A stretch of DNA of 64,000 nt from Chryseobacterium capnotolerans. GTDB lineage: Bacteria; Bacteroidota; Bacteroidia; Flavobacteriales; Weeksellaceae. Shown one piece after another: positions 1-8,505 of this stretch. Below the pieces are notes generated by a model, which was not told the origin of the DNA, did not search any database, and was given only the letters and a program-made list of their open reading frames with translations. The position numbers and the translations under genes were made by a program. Position 1 is the first letter of the stretch. Every line of letters begins with the position of its first letter. The stretch is taken from NCBI RefSeq assembly GCF_021278965.1, contig NZ_CP065589.1, forward strand, positions 4,655,001 through 4,719,000, in the 5' to 3' direction.

Positions 1-630
1 GTCAGGGTTATCATCATCTCCGAAAGTATTGTAAGCTCTTAATGTTTCATCAAAAGATCTTCCTATTAAAGAGGAAAGGTGGATTAATGCCACTTCTTTT
101 TCTTTTCTGCTGAATTTCTTCTCTCCTTTCACCACTTCTTCAATAATTTTGAAGGCACGGATTGGTTTCCAGTTTTCATCCTGAATGAACGCCAGATTAC
201 GGATTTTATCTGCTTCTATAAATAGGAAGGTAAGGTGGGTAAGAATGTCATAAATTTCGGAACGGCCCAAAAGAACCTCAATATTCATCTGGTGTTCGTC
301 TATTCTATAACAGTTTCTTCTTCTTTTCTTTGGAACAATAGGTTCGAAACTTCCTTTATCAAACCCTTCATCAGATGTAAGATGAATAAAAGCACATTCC
401 TCAATCCCTTCCGGAAGCCTGTCTAAAACATACATCAAACCGTCCAACTCCAATTTGCTTGGAATATTCATGGTTCCATAAATTTCCGGATTGATGGTCT
501 TCAACAAACTTCTGATACTTTCTCCTGAAACACCCCCTGGCTTGAAAAATCCTCTATAAAATAAATGTCTCATAGAGATATATAATCTTTCAATAGCCTC
601 TGTGGTTTCTCTTGCTCTAGAATTTGTCAT
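1..630 (-). CDS. Conserved hypothetical protein, DUF6909-like (3' end outside window)
   Basis: An uninterrupted minus-strand frame runs from an ATG at 630 to the window edge, giving 210 residues without a stop, so the C-terminus is missing. The product begins MTNSRARETTEAIERLY and is soluble-looking, with no signal peptide or membrane segment, but with a basic patch (PKKRRRNCYR) near residue 100. It resembles a Bacteroidota-only family of unknown function that I associate with DUF6909; this name is from memory and moderately uncertain. It is divergent to glnN, with about 300 bp between them. No enzymatic motif is visible. Confidence 0.7.
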   Translation of the reverse strand, partial: MTNSRARETTEAIERLYISMRHLFYRGFFKPGGVSGESIRSLLKTINPEIYGTMNIPSKLELDGLMYVLDRLPEGIEECAFIHLTSDEGFDKGSFEPIVPKKRRRNCYRIDEHQMNIEVLLGRSEIYDILTHLTFLFIEADKIRNLAFIQDENWKPIRAFKIIEEVVKGEKKFSRKEKEVALIHLSSLIGRSFDETLRAYNTFGDDDNPD

Positions 631-762
631 AAAATAAATTTCACACAAATATACAAAATCTTTGCCCATTTTATTTTAACTCTCTTTTAATAAGTAGCTT
701 AAATTCGCATAGGATTGCAGAATGTATCATGTAAAATGTATTTATGTTTACCCCCTTTAAAA

Positions 763-864
763 AACACCCATAAATATTACATTTTAATCCTCACAGCGAC
801 CAACACCCCTACCCAAAACACCCCAAACAATTGTTTAATTTATGTAAATTTTAAAAACACCCCT
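763..864. promoter_or_regulatory. Cluster of AACACCC(C) repeats upstream of glnN
   Basis: Four copies of AACACCC lie in the 305-bp gap before glnN, at 763-769, 802-808, 817-823 and 856-862. The last three extend to AACACCCC, and two of them to AACACCCCT. They sit 40-145 bp upstream of the glnN -7 element in otherwise AT-rich DNA. Repeated same-strand C-runs suggest binding sites for a regulator, but this is inferred from spacing and repetition only. Confidence 0.45.
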
Positions 865-877
865 AAAAATTTTAGGG
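861..877. promoter_or_regulatory. Perfect 17-bp palindrome, candidate operator of glnN
   Basis: CCCTAAAAATTTTAGGG is a perfect inverted repeat of 8-bp arms around a central A. It overlaps the last AACACCCC copy and lies 28 bp upstream of the glnN -7 element, about where a -33 element or an activator site would be. No T-run follows, so a terminator is unlikely. Confidence 0.45.
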
Positions 878-905
878 TCAAATCATTTTCGATTCATTTT
901 TTTTG

Positions 906-913
906 TAAATTTG
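906..913 (+). promoter_or_regulatory. -7 element of glnN promoter
   Basis: TAAATTTG matches the Bacteroidota -7 consensus TAnnTTTG and lies 22 bp before the glnN ATG. There is no clear TTTG -33 box at the usual spacing, which would fit an activator-dependent promoter (inference). Confidence 0.6.
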
Positions 914-935
914 CCCTATCAAAATTCACCCAAAT

Positions 936-3131
936 ATGTCAACCTTAAGATTCAAAGCATTAGAAACCCTTCCATTTAAGGATTTCAGAAAAGACAACAC
1001 TGTCGAAATCCCTGCGAAATTGTCAGAACTATTCTGCCAAAATGTTTTCTCAGAAGAAACAATGAGAGAATATTTAACGAAAGAAGCATTCCAGTCTATT
1101 ATGGATGCAGTAAAAAAAGGGACTAAAATCCAGAGGCATATTGCAGATCAGGTTGCTGTAGCAATGAAAGACTGGGCAATGAGCAAAGGAGTAACCCACT
1201 ACACTCACTGGTTTCAGCCTTTAACAGGGACAACTGCAGAAAAACACGATTCTTTCTTCACCCCTATTGAAGGAGGAAGAGCAATTGAAAGATTCAGTGG
1301 AAACTTATTGATTCAGCAGGAACCGGATGCATCTTCTTTCCCGAATGGAGGAATCAGAAACACTTTCGAAGCCAGAGGTTATACAGCTTGGGACCCCACT
1401 TCTCCAGCATTCATTATGGGAACCACATTATGTATTCCTTCTATTTTCATCTCTTATACCGGAGAAACTTTAGATTATAAAGCGCCTCTTTTAAGAGCTT
1501 TAAATGCTGTAGATGAGGCTGCAACCAATGTAATGCAGTATTTTGATAAAAACGTAACAAAGGTAACTCCTACTTTAGGTTGGGAGCAAGAATATTTCCT
1601 GGTTGATTCAGCATTATACCAATCTCGCCCGGATCTTGTATTAACAGGTAAGACATTATTAGGACATTCTCCAGCAAAAGGACAGCAATTAGATGACCAT
1701 TATTTCGGTTCTATTCCTACAAGGGTAATGAACTTCATGAAAGAGTTGGAAATCGAGTGTATGAAGCTGGGAATCCCTGCAACAACAAGACACAATGAGG
1801 TTGCACCAAACCAATTCGAGCTGGCGCCGATGTTTGAAGAAGTAAACGTTGCTGTAGACCACAACTCTTTATTGATGGACATCATGGCAAGAGTTGCTCA
1901 CAAACATCACTTTCATATCTTATTCCATGAAAAACCATTCGCAGGAGTAAACGGAAGCGGAAAGCACAACAACTGGTCTTTAGCGACTGATACAGGGGAA
2001 AACCTTTTAAGTCCAGGAAAAAACCCTAAGAAAAACCTTCAGTTCTTAACATTCTTCGTGAATACCATTAAAGCTGTTCATGAATATGCTGACCTTTTAA
2101 GAGCAAGTATTGCTTCTGCAAGCAATGACCACAGATTGGGTGCAAACGAAGCTCCACCGGCAATTATCTCCGTATTCATCGGAAGCCAGTTATTCAGCGT
2201 ATTAGAGGAACTTGAAAAGGTAACCAACGGGAAATTATCTCCGGAAGAAAAAACAGAATTAAAATTAAATGTAGTTGGGAAAATCCCTGAAATCCTATTA
2301 GATAATACGGATAGAAACAGAACTTCTCCATTTGCATTTACAGGAAATAAATTTGAGATCAGAGCTGTAGGATCATCTGCAAACTGTGCAGAATCTATGA
2401 CGGTAATGAATACCATTGCTGCAAAACAGTTGCGTGATTTCAAAAAAGAAGTAGACGCTTTAATTGAAACAGGACTAAAGAAAGACGAAGCTATTTTCAA
2501 TGTATTAAGAGAATACATCAAACAGTGTAAAAACATTATGTTTGAAGGCGACGGATATTCTGATGACTGGGCTAAAGAAGCTAAGAAAAGAGGATTGAAC
2601 AACCTTAAAACAACTCCTGAAGCTCTTAAACAGGAAATGGATAAAAAATTCCTTGACCTTTATGAAGAAATGGGAATCTTTAATCACAGAGAAGTTGAAG
2701 CAAGAAATGAAATCAAATTAGAAAAATACTCTACCGTTATTGATATTGAAGCAAGAGTATTAAGTGATATCGCGAGAAACCACATTATTCCTTCGGCTTT
2801 AAATTATCAGAACAGATTAATTGAGAATGTTAAAGGTCTTAAGGAAATCTTTGGAGATAAAGAATTTAAGCCATTGGCAAAAGAACAGATGAGTCTAATC
2901 ACCAGCATTTCAGAAAATGTTTCTAAAATCAAGCTTGGAGTTGAAGACCTTCTTAAAGCCAGAGAAGCAGCAAAAGGTACATCAAACAGCCAAAAACAGG
3001 CAGAAGCATATTGTAACAAAGTAAAACCATTATTTGACAATATCAGAGAAGCTTCTGATGCATTAGAAATGATGGTAGACGATGAGCTTTGGCCGATGAC
3101 CAAATACAGAGAGATGTTGTTCACAAAATAA
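936..3131 (+). CDS. glnN: Glutamine synthetase type III
   Basis: ATP-dependent glutamine synthetase (glutamate + ammonia to glutamine), cytoplasmic. The 731-residue length is typical of the large type III family and far above types I and II. The GSIII N-terminal domain is followed by the catalytic domain: the metal-binding strand GWEQEYFLVD lies near residue 215, RHNEVAPNQFELAP near 287 and NGSGKHNNWSL near 340, with a long C-terminal helical region that is standard in this family. The ATG is supported by the -7 element 22 bp upstream. It is a single-gene unit with a terminator 25 bp downstream. The leader carries repeats and a palindrome that could mediate nitrogen control. Together with gdhA at 57.9 kb it forms the ammonia-assimilation pair seen in this window. 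Confidence 0.97.
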   Translation: MSTLRFKALETLPFKDFRKDNTVEIPAKLSELFCQNVFSEETMREYLTKEAFQSIMDAVKKGTKIQRHIADQVAVAMKDWAMSKGVTHYTHWFQPLTGTTAEKHDSFFTPIEGGRAIERFSGNLLIQQEPDASSFPNGGIRNTFEARGYTAWDPTSPAFIMGTTLCIPSIFISYTGETLDYKAPLLRALNAVDEAATNVMQYFDKNVTKVTPTLGWEQEYFLVDSALYQSRPDLVLTGKTLLGHSPAKGQQLDDHYFGSIPTRVMNFMKELEIECMKLGIPATTRHNEVAPNQFELAPMFEEVNVAVDHNSLLMDIMARVAHKHHFHILFHEKPFAGVNGSGKHNNWSLATDTGENLLSPGKNPKKNLQFLTFFVNTIKAVHEYADLLRASIASASNDHRLGANEAPPAIISVFIGSQLFSVLEELEKVTNGKLSPEEKTELKLNVVGKIPEILLDNTDRNRTSPFAFTGNKFEIRAVGSSANCAESMTVMNTIAAKQLRDFKKEVDALIETGLKKDEAIFNVLREYIKQCKNIMFEGDGYSDDWAKEAKKRGLNNLKTTPEALKQEMDKKFLDLYEEMGIFNHREVEARNEIKLEKYSTVIDIEARVLSDIARNHIIPSALNYQNRLIENVKGLKEIFGDKEFKPLAKEQMSLITSISENVSKIKLGVEDLLKAREAAKGTSNSQKQAEAYCNKVKPLFDNIREASDALEMMVDDELWPMTKYREMLFTK

Positions 3132-3155
3132 CTCTGTAAAGTTCCATATTAGTTT

Positions 3156-3187
3156 AAATTCCTCAGTTTTTCTGGGGAATTTTTTTT
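3156..3187 (+). terminator. Intrinsic terminator of glnN
   Basis: AAATTCCTCAG and CTGGGGAATTT form an 11-bp stem with one G-T wobble around a TTTTT loop, and a run of T follows. Confidence 0.85.
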
Positions 3188-3577
3188 GGTCATGCCTTTA
3201 AATATAATATATAGCCTTTGTTAAAATCATTCCGATTCTTAATAAAAGATTTTTCAATTCTAATTTTACCCGTTTAGAGACTTAATATGATCAGAAACAA
3301 AATAACTACGCCTGTAAAGCCCATCAACAATAGGTTTTAAAAGAGTTTATTTTGTTTTTTTAACATGCCTGAAAATTAGAGTTTTAAATTACAAAACGTG
3401 ATTTATAGAAGAATATCGACGAATTTTGTTAAAGAATCTTAATAAAAAAAACCGCAGTTTTGCCAAAAATGGGCAATTGCGGTTTATTTTTCTTTAACAT
3501 ATGTAAACAATATGTTAAATAGTGTTAAAATGAGATCCTGACAATTATCATATCAGGGGTCTTTTACTCGGAATCTC
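3188..3577. other. Non-coding stretch between glnN and the NlpC/P60 gene
   Basis: About 390 bp of very AT-rich DNA with no convincing open frame. It holds one strong hairpin at 3449-3485 (listed separately) and otherwise nothing I can name. Confidence 0.6.
3449..3491. terminator. Orphan terminator-like hairpin
   Basis: AAACCGCA (3449-3456) pairs with TGCGGTTT (3478-3485), and an inner TTGCC/GGCAA stem closes an AAAAAT-type loop. T-rich sequence follows on the plus strand and an A-run precedes it (T-run on the minus strand), so it could terminate in either direction. It lies over 260 bp after the glnN terminator, with no gene ending next to it. Confidence 0.6.
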
Positions 3578-3585
3578 TACTTTTG
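3578..3585 (+). promoter_or_regulatory. -7 element for the NlpC/P60 lipoprotein gene
   Basis: TACTTTTG fits TAnnTTTG and is 51 bp upstream of the ATG. Confidence 0.45.
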
Positions 3586-3636
3586 TAATGCTTTTGAAAA
3601 TAAATATTCCATTTTAACACGGTTAATCAAATATAT

Positions 3637-4347
3637 ATGAAGAAAAGAGTTTTGTTTTATTTAGCTGCTTTAGTTACTACAGTATCATTGCAATCGTGTG
3701 CTACCAATTATGTGGTTTCAAAACCAGCAACTTACAGTAAAGAATACAAAACAGATGCCAAACTAGCTTCTATTGACAACAAAAAAATGGAGCAGGATAA
3801 GCAGAAATTGATCGACTCTTTCCTTGCTGAAAAGGCTGCATCTATAGCAAACGCTAAAAAAGCTGTTAAGAATTCTGAGATTGCAAAAGCAATCAAACAT
3901 AATAAAACCATTGACGGCATCCTTGAAGAAGCTGAAACATACCTTGGAACTCCTTATAGATACGGAGGAACTACAAGAAGAGGTATTGATTGTTCAGCTT
4001 TTGTTCTTTCTGTATTCGGAGCTGCAGCAGGTCTTACTTTACCAAGAGTAGCGGCTTCTCAGGCTCAGGAGGGTGAAAGAGTTGAAAAAGGAGAATTACA
4101 GAAAGGAGACCTAATCTTCTTTTCTCATGGAAGAAGAATCTCTCACGTAGGTATTGTAGAAAGTGTTACTGAAGAAGGTGAGATCAAGTTTATCCACGCA
4201 GCAACATCTAAAGGAGTAATGGTTTCTTCACTGAATGATTCTTATTGGGGACCTAAATTCAGATTCGCAAAAAGAGTAATCAATGCAGAAGGGGAAGCTT
4301 ACAACAACCTAGCTTCTACTACTCAAGCTACACCAGCAAATTTTTAA
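3637..4347 (+). CDS. NlpC/P60-family (C40) peptidoglycan endopeptidase lipoprotein
   Basis: 236 residues. A lipoprotein signal peptide ends in the lipobox LQSC (Cys21), so the protein should be lipid-anchored in the envelope. A Lys/Glu/Ala-rich spacer (about residues 35-95) leads into the NlpC/P60 domain (about 95-215), which cleaves peptide crosslinks in peptidoglycan. The catalytic Cys119 is visible in GIDCSAFV, with His170 in SHVGIV and a third polar residue, His187, in FIHAATSKG. A short Pro/Thr-rich tail follows. It is monocistronic, with its own promoter and a perfect terminator. Substrate specificity cannot be read from the sequence. Confidence 0.9.
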   Translation: MKKRVLFYLAALVTTVSLQSCATNYVVSKPATYSKEYKTDAKLASIDNKKMEQDKQKLIDSFLAEKAASIANAKKAVKNSEIAKAIKHNKTIDGILEEAETYLGTPYRYGGTTRRGIDCSAFVLSVFGAAAGLTLPRVAASQAQEGERVEKGELQKGDLIFFSHGRRISHVGIVESVTEEGEIKFIHAATSKGVMVSSLNDSYWGPKFRFAKRVINAEGEAYNNLASTTQATPANF

Positions 4348-4374
4348 TTTTATAAATAATTGATTTAAATAATG

Positions 4375-4403
4375 AAGCCATCAGAAATTCTGATGGCTTT
4401 TTT
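4375..4403 (+). terminator. Intrinsic terminator of the NlpC/P60 gene
   Basis: AAGCCATCAGAA and TTCTGATGGCTT form a perfect 12-bp inverted repeat followed by TTTTTT. Confidence 0.9.
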
Positions 4404-4426
4404 ATGTACCATACTTTCTATTAAGT

Positions 4427-4493
4427 TTGGCTAAAGCCAATAGAATATATTTGATATAAAAAGCGGGCTAAAGCCAGCTTCTATTGAATTTGA
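4427..4493. repeat. Tandem GGCTAAAGCC repeat units
   Basis: Two short palindromic units, TTGGCTAAAGCCAA (4427-4440) and GCGGGCTAAAGCCAGC (4463-4478), each followed or preceded by TTCTATT/AATAGAA-type flanks. From memory, this type of GGGCTAAAGCCC sequence is an interspersed intergenic repeat in Chryseobacterium-like genomes; the copy number cannot be tested here. Confidence 0.6.
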
Positions 4494-4567
4494 GGATTAA
4501 CGTTTAATATACCTTCTGATTAAAAAGGTTTTCAGAAATATCAGCAGACAGCATCTGCCTTCAAAAC

Positions 4568-5149
4568 CTAGCTATTTCTGTCGATTTCTATATCCAGCTT
4601 ATACAAGAGTCCATAGACTTCCGAAAGCGAAAATTTGGCCTTTTTAAGCCTATTTAAAGCCGGATCTATCGAATAGTTAACAGAAGTCCTCAAATCCGCT
4701 TTTTCAAGATTCGTATTATCAAAGACAGCTCCTGACAAATCACAATTATTAAAAATAACATTAGACAGATCACATTCTGCAAAGTCTACTTCAATCAGCT
4801 TAGAATTTTTGAAAACAGTTTTCTTTATAGAGGTCTGGTAAAAAACAGAATTATGAAGGGTACAGCCATCAAACTTAAAAGAAAGGCCAAACCCGTTACA
4901 GTCATTAAACTGCAGCCCAAGCATTTTACATTCTATGAAAGTAACATCCCGAAAAGCAGTACTGGTAAGTTTTGCCATACTGAGGTTACATTCAATAAAT
5001 TCACAATTGGTAAAGCTATATCCGGATAGATTTCCATATTCAAAACTGCAGTTCTTAAAAATACAGTTTTCATACTCTCCTTTTTCTAATGGAAATTGTA
5101 CACAATCTGTACTCTCAAAATTTTGATCTAATACATAAGCCTCTTTCAT
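4568..5149 (-). CDS. Pentapeptide-repeat protein
   Basis: 193 residues made almost entirely of pentapeptide repeats, A(D/N)LXX-like with central F, L or M, such as FENCIFKNCSFEYGNLSGY and CDLSNVIFNNCDLSGAVF. These build a right-handed quadrilateral beta-helix. There is no signal peptide or membrane segment, so it is probably cytoplasmic. The size is in the range of Qnr/McbG-type DNA-mimic proteins, but nothing in the sequence proves a gyrase-protection role. It stands alone between a repeat region and the end of rodA, on the same strand as the mre operon but 82 bp beyond it. Confidence 0.85.
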   Translation of the reverse strand: MKEAYVLDQNFESTDCVQFPLEKGEYENCIFKNCSFEYGNLSGYSFTNCEFIECNLSMAKLTSTAFRDVTFIECKMLGLQFNDCNGFGLSFKFDGCTLHNSVFYQTSIKKTVFKNSKLIEVDFAECDLSNVIFNNCDLSGAVFDNTNLEKADLRTSVNYSIDPALNRLKKAKFSLSEVYGLLYKLDIEIDRNS

Positions 5150-5231
5150 AAGATGTGTTGATTTATAGGTATAACAATAGAGCCTGCCAATTTTTGCAGA
5201 GTTAAAAGTAAACTAAATCGGTTTGAAAAAA

Positions 5232-6461
5232 CTATACTAAGCTGTTTTTATCAGAATAATTAAGTTTAAAGAAAATAAAAGTCATCATAGAGAATGCCAG
5301 TAAAGAACTTCCTCCATAACTGAAATACGGAAGAGGAATACCTACTGTCGGGAAAAGTCCCATAACCATCCCTAGATTGATTGAAAAGTGCATCAATAGG
5401 ATCGAAGCAAAGCAATAACCAAATACACGGTTAAAGGTCGACTTCTGTTGTTCTGCCAAATAATAGATTCTCCCGATATAAACCATGTAACATAAGATAA
5501 GAATAGCACTCCCCAAGAAGCCCCATTCTTCACCTACCGTACAGAAAATATAATCAGTTTCTTGCTCCGGAACGAATTTTCCCTGGGTAACAGATCCTTC
5601 ACGGTATCCTTTTCCTAAAAGACCTCCGGATCCGATCGCTGTTTTAGAATATAATAAGTTGTACCCCGAAGTATCTCTAAATGCCTTTTCACCTTTATAA
5701 AGAACCTCAATTCTTTCTCTCTGGTGTTTAGGCAGTTTTTCTAAAATATAAGGTGAACCAAATGCTAGTCCACACAGTAACAAGATAGATCCAGCAATTC
5801 CGGAAATAGAAATTACATCCCAGGACATTCTATGGTAATTCATCGCAATCAAAACACCTGCGATGATTAAAACAGCAGCAGCTACATATATTGGTGGGAT
5901 TGCAAGTGCCACAAGAAAAACCCCTGCAAAAATAAAGCCTACACCAAATAACCAACCACTTAAACCCTCCCTGTACAATGCAATAAAAAAGGCAATGAAT
6001 ACAAGCATAGATCCTACATCCGGGATAGCCAATACAACTACAGCCGGAATACCAATAATACCTAAAGCAGTAAATAAAGATTTTCTATTCTTAAGATTAA
6101 AATCAGGTCCTGAAACATAGTTTGCAAGCATCAGAGCAGTACCAATTTTAGCAAATTCTACAGGCTGCATGGTAAAACTTCCGAACTTGTACCAGTTTTT
6201 CTGCCCCAGAATTTCCTTTCCAAATGGGAAAAGACCTATCAGCAGAAGTACACCGCCTATATAAATAATACCTGCCATATTTTCGAAAAACTTACTTCTC
6301 CCCAAAAATATGATAAGCCCTACAAATACAGATATACAGAAAAACATCAACTGCTTTTCTCCTAGCTTCTGGTCTACACTATAAATATTAGCAATCGCAA
6401 AAATGCAAAGCATGAAATACAGTCCTAGACCCAGTTTATCTATTCCTTCTGTCCATTTCAT
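5232..6461 (-). CDS. rodA: Rod shape-determining protein RodA (SEDS peptidoglycan glycosyltransferase)
   Basis: 409 residues with about ten hydrophobic segments. RodA polymerises lipid II during cell elongation in partnership with the class B PBP encoded just upstream (mrdA). The SEDS signature loop is visible: GSGGLLGKGYREGSVTQG, then PEQETDYIFCTVGEEWGF, and near the C-terminus PTVGIPLPYFSYGGSS. It is the last gene of the mreB-mreC-mreD-mrdA-rodA operon. Its ATG overlaps a TGA (6458-6460) that would be the true stop of mrdA if two A-run indels are corrected, a typical ATGA coupling. Confidence 0.95.
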   Translation of the reverse strand: MKWTEGIDKLGLGLYFMLCIFAIANIYSVDQKLGEKQLMFFCISVFVGLIIFLGRSKFFENMAGIIYIGGVLLLIGLFPFGKEILGQKNWYKFGSFTMQPVEFAKIGTALMLANYVSGPDFNLKNRKSLFTALGIIGIPAVVVLAIPDVGSMLVFIAFFIALYREGLSGWLFGVGFIFAGVFLVALAIPPIYVAAAVLIIAGVLIAMNYHRMSWDVISISGIAGSILLLCGLAFGSPYILEKLPKHQRERIEVLYKGEKAFRDTSGYNLLYSKTAIGSGGLLGKGYREGSVTQGKFVPEQETDYIFCTVGEEWGFLGSAILILCYMVYIGRIYYLAEQQKSTFNRVFGYCFASILLMHFSINLGMVMGLFPTVGIPLPYFSYGGSSLLAFSMMTFIFFKLNYSDKNSLV

Positions 6462-6674
6462 TGCTTAACAGGTTTTTTAGCAGCGTTAGTATTCTTCTTG
6501 TCTTCTTCTAATTTTTTTTTGGAGCTTAGCTTTTTGCTGTTTAACGAGTTCCAAACTGTCCTTTATTCTTTTCTGTTTAATTGAATCGGGTTTAGGATCT
6601 TTATAAAGTCCTTTACGCTTCAAATCTGCAATCCATTGCCTTTTATATTCTGGCATGAAACTCGAGGTAATCAT
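6458..6674 (-). pseudogene. Out-of-frame remainder of the PBP2 C-terminal tail
   Basis: Removing one A from the A8 run (6674-6681) joins PBP2 residues ENLYKK to a lysine-rich tail starting MITSSFMPEYKRQW. Removing a second A from the A9 run (6512-6520) extends it through KLEEDKKNTNAAKKPVKQ to a TGA that overlaps the rodA ATG. As printed, the segment could instead be read as a separate 62-residue protein, but its position, charge and fit to the operon's overlap pattern favour a displaced mrdA tail. Confidence 0.7.
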
Positions 6675-8505
6675 TTTTTTTATACAGATTTTCTCTTTTC
6701 AAATCACCAGTAATATATTTTTCTGCAATTACTGTACAAGCCGGGCCTGCCCATGTTGCTCCAAATCCGGCATGTTCCATAACAGCAACCACAACAATTT
6801 TAGGTTTATCCGCTGGGGCTATCAGTACAAAGATAGAGTTGTCTTTTCCTTGCGGAACCTGTGCAGTCCCTGTTTTGGCTAATTGTGTAAAATCATTGGA
6901 TTTCAATCCTCTTGCCGTCCCTCTCAAAACTACAGCTTCCATTCCTTTTAAGACAGGTTCAAAGTGTTTTGGATCTACTAAAGTCTGATGTTTAACTTTA
7001 AATCTTGGATCGGGGTTGGGCTTACCATCAATTGCTTTTACGATATGAGGTGTATAATACCATCCTTTGTTCGCAATAGCAGCCACATAATTCGCTAGCT
7101 GAATAGGAGTTACCAAGACATCTCCCTGCCCCATTCCATTATAGATCGCTCCGGTTGACATCTCATCCCAATTTTTAAAATCAGTTCGCTGAGAGCCACT
7201 AGCTTTCATAATTGCTTTAAATCTTTTCTCGTAAAAATCACCGGAAGGGATTCTCCCTTTTGCTCCTACCGCAAAGTCATTATTTAAAAACTCTCCCACT
7301 CCAAAGCTGCTCATGATCTTTTTCCATTCATCAACACCTTTTGAAGGATTTCCGGGATATTTTTTAATGATTGCAATAAATGCATAAGTAAAGAAACAGT
7401 TACTGGAAACCTGGATAGAAGGAATAAGCGGATCAGCACCACCATGCCCTTTAATTCTTTTTCCTTTATAGAAAAACCCACCACCACAAGGGAAAATAGT
7501 TTTTTCATCCATTACTCCCATCTGCATCGCAGCCAGGGCAGTCAACAACTTGAACGTAGATCCCGGAGGATATCCTGCTTGTAAAGAACGATCGAAAGTA
7601 GGTTTATTTTCATAAAGCGTATCTTTTGATAACGCATATAAATTTTTAGATTTATAAGGTCCGGTGAAAAGATTCGGATCAATATCCGGTCCGGTTGCGG
7701 CAACTAATACTTCCCCATTATTAGGGTCTATTGCTACCACAGCACCATGTTTGTTAACAAGCATTTCTTCAGCAGTTCTCTGAAGATCATAATCAATAGT
7801 CAGAGTAATATCCTTGCCGGTAACTACATCCTTATCTAATGTTCCGTTTTTATAGGAACCAATGTTTCGGAGCCTGATATCTTTTTGGATGTACTTCATT
7901 CCTTTTACTCCACGAAGTTCCTTTTCATAAGACTTTTCCACTCCTGTTTTCCCGATAAAGTCTCCCGGTAAATAGTAGATAGAATCTTTTTTAATCTCTC
8001 GTTCATTTACTTCACTGGTATACCCTAAGAGGTTTCCGGAAGTAGAAACTTCATATTGACGCTGAGGTCTCTGTACAATATTAAAAGCTGGATATTTAAA
8101 AATAATCTCCTGTACTCTCGCAATATCTTCTCTGCTTAGATCCTTTAAAAAGGTCATAGGAGTCAGCTTCGAATAATATTTTTCCTTTTTGATAACATTG
8201 ATCTTGTTGATAAAATCCGCTTTACTGATTTTCATTAGACTGCAAAAACCTAATGTATCGAAATCCGGTTTCATTAAACCTTGAGTAAAGGAAATTTCAT
8301 AAGCAGGCTGGTTTCCTACCATGATCTTTCCGTTTCGGTCAAAAATAACCCCGCGTTGAGGGATTACATATTCAATTTTAATGGAAGTATTGGCTGCATT
8401 CAGTGCGTAACGGTCTGTAAACAACTGCAAATACGCAAGCCTCGCCACAAAAATAAGGGCGATAACAACAAGAACGGAAAAGATTTTTAAATAACGTGTG
8501 TTCAA
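6643..8505 (-). CDS. mrdA: Penicillin-binding protein 2 (elongation-specific transpeptidase)
   Basis: 620 residues as printed. One N-terminal membrane anchor (about 8-26) is followed by the PBP dimerisation domain and a transpeptidase domain with the active-site STFK (Ser316), SSNCF near 365-370 and KTGT (Lys544). It crosslinks new peptidoglycan with RodA during elongation. The start is a TTG that overlaps the mreD stop as TTGA; no ATG is available nearby. The printed frame ends in an off-family tail (NDYLEFHARI) right after an A8 run, and the normal basic tail continues in another frame. All catalytic motifs lie before the shift, so even the short form should be active. Confidence 0.93.
   Translation of the reverse strand: MNTRYLKIFSVLVVIALIFVARLAYLQLFTDRYALNAANTSIKIEYVIPQRGVIFDRNGKIMVGNQPAYEISFTQGLMKPDFDTLGFCSLMKISKADFINKINVIKKEKYYSKLTPMTFLKDLSREDIARVQEIIFKYPAFNIVQRPQRQYEVSTSGNLLGYTSEVNEREIKKDSIYYLPGDFIGKTGVEKSYEKELRGVKGMKYIQKDIRLRNIGSYKNGTLDKDVVTGKDITLTIDYDLQRTAEEMLVNKHGAVVAIDPNNGEVLVAATGPDIDPNLFTGPYKSKNLYALSKDTLYENKPTFDRSLQAGYPPGSTFKLLTALAAMQMGVMDEKTIFPCGGGFFYKGKRIKGHGGADPLIPSIQVSSNCFFTYAFIAIIKKYPGNPSKGVDEWKKIMSSFGVGEFLNNDFAVGAKGRIPSGDFYEKRFKAIMKASGSQRTDFKNWDEMSTGAIYNGMGQGDVLVTPIQLANYVAAIANKGWYYTPHIVKAIDGKPNPDPRFKVKHQTLVDPKHFEPVLKGMEAVVLRGTARGLKSNDFTQLAKTGTAQVPQGKDNSIFVLIAPADKPKIVVVAVMEHAGFGATWAGPACTVIAEKYITGDLKRENLYKKNDYLEFHARI

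Noticed and set aside
715..948. 77-residue open frame upstream of glnN
   Set aside because: It runs through the repeat cluster and promoter into the glnN start, with Lys/Asn/Thr-biased composition typical of chance frames in AT-rich DNA.
2078..2602. 174-residue antisense frame within glnN
   Set aside because: Shadow of a highly conserved gene; no promoter or family features. The same reasoning applies to the other long antisense frames in glnN, PBP1A, actB and the lipoprotein gene.
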